64,000 nucleotides of DNA from Breviolum minutum Mf 1.05b.01 (Eukaryota > Sar > Dinophyceae > Suessiales > Symbiodiniaceae), in NCBI GenBank assembly GCA_000507305.1, contig DF239659.1, positions 62,001 to 126,000 of the forward strand, written 5' to 3'. This document shows positions 60,821 to 64,000 of the stretch, one piece after another. Under the pieces are notes generated by a model. The model did not search any database. It saw only the letters and a program-made list of their open reading frames with translations, and was not told where the DNA came from. Numbering within the stretch: position 1 is the stretch's first letter; each line of letters starts with the position of its first letter. A program made the translations under genes and the position numbers.

Positions 60821-61620
60821 AAGTCGGACAAGTTTAGTCCAATCATGTCCAGTCCTTGTTCTAGTTGTTGCCTCTGAAGCTTGAGCTATGAATACTTGTG
60901 TACCGGACAGATATAAATATGAAATTACCTGAGAAAGTTTAAAGATGTTTGTAAAAAACAATAGCTTGAACTGCAGGTCTCCTGACCCTACCACTTGATG
61001 TGCCATGTCTTCAAGCTGCTTCAAGGCTTGCGACGAGCCCTACGACTTGGATGATGAGCTCTGAGGGGCGAACAGCCCTTCAGCCCGGTAGAAGACTAAA
61101 CAGCATTGAAATCATCGAAAGCATCGAAAGCATGGTTTCGAGGTGCTACACTTTTGAATTGTTCCAGGGAAGGTTTATTTGGTCCACGAGTGACCTGGGT
61201 GACTTGCTCACAGTGCAAGTGCGGCTAGCAAGAAAAAGATATTCTGTCTTTGCATGCCATTCAATCTTATCACACGCACACTTGCAATACATTCCAAGGT
61301 TTCAAGGTATTTAGCTATACTACACTTACGATTGCAGCGAGGGACTTCACATAGCTTTGCAGCTACACGACATCATGCATGATATTTTATTCGCGATCCA
61401 CATTCATTTCTTTTCGCAGGCCCTAGCCCTGGCAGCAAGCAGTTCGGCACCCCAAGGCCAAGCCTTGGTGTAGCACTGACTGTATGCAAAGATAACACCT
61501 ACTGTATATGAAACATGTAGTTGTATCTGTATATGCGGCGTTGAAAGTACTCTGTTTGTGATTCTGAAAGGGACTAGTCACTTCCAACTTACTGCATTTA
61601 CTTCATACCTCACGCTTGCA
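60821..61620. other. Stretch with little coding signal
   Basis: A short block at about 61420-61470 after TTCGCAG reads ALALAASSSAPQGQAL and could be an exon. Otherwise nothing recognised. Confidence 0.35.
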
Positions 61621-62357
61621 GGAGACCCGATCCGATTCATTCAAGGAAAGAAAAAGATCCAGGGTCCCGCTCGACGGAGCGCAGCCCAATGGTTTTGTCA
61701 GAAGAACAGGACCATGCGAAGAGAACGGAGAGGAACGATAAGAACCACAAGAATGGCACGAATGGCACGGAGGTGAACACAAAGATGTCACGTCCTCGCA
61801 CTCTGCTTGAACAGCTGCATTGGAAAGCAGCTCAATTTTCGCATCCTGAGCCTGGAGCGCAGCCTGTGAAACCTGACAGATCGAAGGATCCCAAAAATCT
61901 CCCGACACCAAACCGACGAGGCGAAGCACGCAAAGTCGATGGACCAAAGGAGGGGTTTGACGAAAATGGTGAAAGATTTGCAACAGAAATAGCAAGTTGA
62001 CTTCATTGCAGCTGACTTTCTGTATCATCTATAGTCTATAGATGTCTAGAGTCTATAGCTTAATAGAATGGACATACAAACAAGCTACATAGTCGTAGCC
62101 TCATTCTATCATGAGTCATGTATTGTTTAAGTTGGGATCCTATTTGATGCTTTTGACATGCTTTGAGCTTTTTTGAAAGTCAATTTTCCCTCTGCATCTT
62201 CCGGGATTTGATGATTCTGATTTCCTCTTGTCAGGAGAGAATTGCTCGGCAGGTCACGCGCACAGCGATTGGTCAAAAGGGTGGCTCATCGGAAGAGCCT
62301 TTGGCACAATTGCGATTGAAGTTGCAGGATCTCCAGAACTTCTCAGCAGATGCCTGA
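61621..62357 (+). CDS. Exons of an unrecognised charged protein
   Basis: About 61768-62000 is open as MSRPRTLLEQLHWKAAQFSH then a Pro/Lys/Asp-rich tail ending FATEIAS and a TGA stop at 61998-62000. After a TGTCAG acceptor, 62236-62357 reads ERIARQVTRTAIGQKGGSSE then LAQLRLKLQDLQNFSADA and a TGA stop. The second block is helical and charged. Because each ends in a stop they may be alternative or separate 3' exons, or the first may be spliced before its stop. A different frame at 61621 (DPIRFIQGKKKIQGPARRS) weakly recalls the lectin-like linker. No family recognised. Confidence 0.4.
62026..62044. repeat. 19-bp perfect palindrome
   Basis: CATCTATAG and CTATAGATG flank a single T. It lies shortly after a predicted stop codon, in an AT-rich stretch. 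Confidence 0.5.
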
Positions 62358-63233
62358 TTGGGTGAGATGAGAATTCACTTGCAGATAAGCAATTCGTTCA
62401 AGTGACCAGTCTTTGTGACCTGGTGACTATTTTTACAATGCTTCTCACGATTTTGTGCAGTCTCCAAGAAGTGCCGTGTGCCATGACCTTGGTCAGTTTG
62501 TATGTTGATGTGCGATCAATTAGCGTGGTCAGAACAACTTGATGCTGCACAAATCCGAAAGGTCATGGAAGGCCATGAAATGTATTGAAGTAAATTATCC
62601 AGCGCATTCAAGCACAAGATCTTGGAAAAAGCGAAGAGCTCTTGATTGTCATACCGTCATACCCAGCTATTTCGTAGGACATGGCCTCAGTCAGATTGTT
62701 TTTTCATACTTTGGACAACTCACTGAGACAGCACGTAGGAGCAATCATTGTTAGTTTTGCATATTCCGTGTCCTTGACTTCTTGCCACGCTTCTAGCACC
62801 TCCTCCCAAAATAGGTGGTCTATGCTGATGTGCTGCTAGGTTCTTTGCAACGCCTTTTCTGCATTGAGCTTTTGATTCCTATGAGGGCTCTGATCTAGAT
62901 AAGCACTTCTAGACGGAAAGACAAACAAGACCGAAGAGTGCTTACAGGAATGCATTGAATACATGCTTTGCTGATGTATCAGCAATTCACCTTCAAGTGA
63001 CCTCACACTTTGTTTTCTAGCGTCATGGAACTGGCAAGTAGTTGTGACATCTCACTGGTGAAGCCTTTGATGGTATGGTAGGACCTCATTTTACTCATCA
63101 CTATCTTGAAGGACTCCTCAAAAAGTCCAAGACCGGCTTAAACCATAACCATTGCATTGGACTGACACTTTCCAGTATGACTCAGTCTGACCTCGTAGCA
63201 TTTGATGTAACGCCTTGACGCTTTAAGCCATAG
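62358..63233. other. Intergenic or intronic stretch
   Basis: No exon, RNA gene or repeat recognised in about 0.9 kb. Confidence 0.4.
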
Positions 63234-63907
63234 GGATTTGGACCATTTTGGAGCCATGGAGCTGAGTTTTGAAGCCATCGACTTGCTGGGACTTGACCAG
63301 GTCGGGGCTGCTGAGCTTCAGATTCATCCAATGCTTTCCAGATTGTGAAAGGAATTCTTTTGGCTGGTACTACCTATTTAATGGAAACAGCTTGCCTCAA
63401 CATGCTTTGCCTAGATGATGCGTGTACTTGCTTCTGTGCAACAAAGAGGGATCATTGTGGCTGCTTTCAGGGAGCATGCCAAGAGAAATGACAATACTTT
63501 CTGACAAACATAGATTTGGTGCTTGATTTGTGTAGACACATTGACTCAACATGGATACAATTTGAAGAGCAGTCACATGAATCTGCCAATGTTTGGGCAT
63601 GGGAAAATTAGAATGCCCCCCCCCCCAGTTTTTCGGAATACAAATTTGTGTTCAGGCTGGCTGTAGCAGCGCATTGGAGGACACCGGCTGAAAAATGAGT
63701 TTAGCTTAGAATAGCTATTTGTTAATGCAACAATGCTGAAAGTTGAGCTCAAGTTTTTTTACGAAGTTTGCGAGTCAGTTTGTGACAGCGATGTGTTTTT
63801 AGACTGGGGATGTGGCTGGGCTTGCCGAGGACCTTGCAAAGAGCCTAAAGCCAGTGCCACCGCTGCAGTTCAAGAGCTTTTCTGATTGCAGCTATTTGAC
63901 ATGCAAG
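63234..63907 (+). CDS. Two exons of an unrecognised gene running off the window
   Basis: 63234-about 63340, after an ATAG acceptor, reads DLDHFGAMELSFEAIDLLGL then DQVGAAELQIHPMLS. 63803-63907, after TTTTTAG and before a GT donor, reads TGDVAGLAEDLAKSLKPVPP then LQFKSFSDCSYLTCK. An ATG at 63256 lies inside the first block. The gene probably continues past position 64000. A poly-C run lies at about 63615-63628 in the intron. Confidence 0.45.
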
Positions 63908-64000
63908 GTTCGACCAGGGTGTGGCATCAGAGCATACGACAAAGTACCAAAGCGTCCACAAGGAAGCTTTTCCAAATAGTCTACCTAGATATCATTTTGC

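Noticed and set aside
63242-63252. CCATTTTGG core upstream of an ATG
   Set aside because: Only nine bases match the leader and both flanks disagree. It reads as part of an exon.

Overview
This is a piece of a eukaryotic nuclear genome, most likely a dinoflagellate (Symbiodiniaceae-like). The main evidence is gene structure. Coding information sits in short exons (about 25 to 480 bases) separated by many introns. The best-conserved gene uses GT, GC and GA as 5' splice sites in comparable numbers, always with AG at the 3' end. Every gene I could support lies on the + strand. A degenerate copy of the dinoflagellate spliced leader lies 75 bases upstream of an intronless gene. There is no operon, ribosome-binding-site or bacterial promoter structure. 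Most long open frames on both strands are not genes.

Layout. About 619-5307: glutaryl-CoA dehydrogenase, resolved nearly exon by exon, with its 5' end missing. 7562-8829: a retinol-dehydrogenase-like short-chain dehydrogenase. 9271-16.6 kb: exons of one or more unrecognised genes, interrupted by a tetranucleotide satellite and a 94-bp minisatellite. 18.0-21.4 kb: a coiled-coil protein ending in two LOTUS (OST-HTH) RNA-binding domains. 22.3-25.9 kb: a Gln/Pro-rich protein gene broken by huge trinucleotide arrays and an 845-base gap. 25.96-27.2 kb: relict spliced leader plus an intronless sulfotransferase. 28-41.6 kb: many good exons of large unrecognised genes. 43-45.3 kb: a coiled-coil gene with a triplicated exon. 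46.8-48.0 kb: a cluster of an ATTTTGTAG motif. 48-50.1 kb: unrecognised exons. 50311-50895: an intronless secreted lipocalin. 51-61 kb: a long series of exons encoding repeated units that resemble R-type (beta-trefoil) lectin lobes, probably two or more secreted proteins. 61.6-63.9 kb: exons of further unknown genes.

The genes do not form an obvious pathway. What links them is architecture: one coding direction, short gaps between genes, exon-rich genes with unusual donors next to intronless genes that look retroposed, and exon or domain duplication. Exon boundaries were set by reading frame, family similarity recalled from memory and splice consensus. Boundaries in the unrecognised clusters are approximate, and the grouping of exons into genes is inference.
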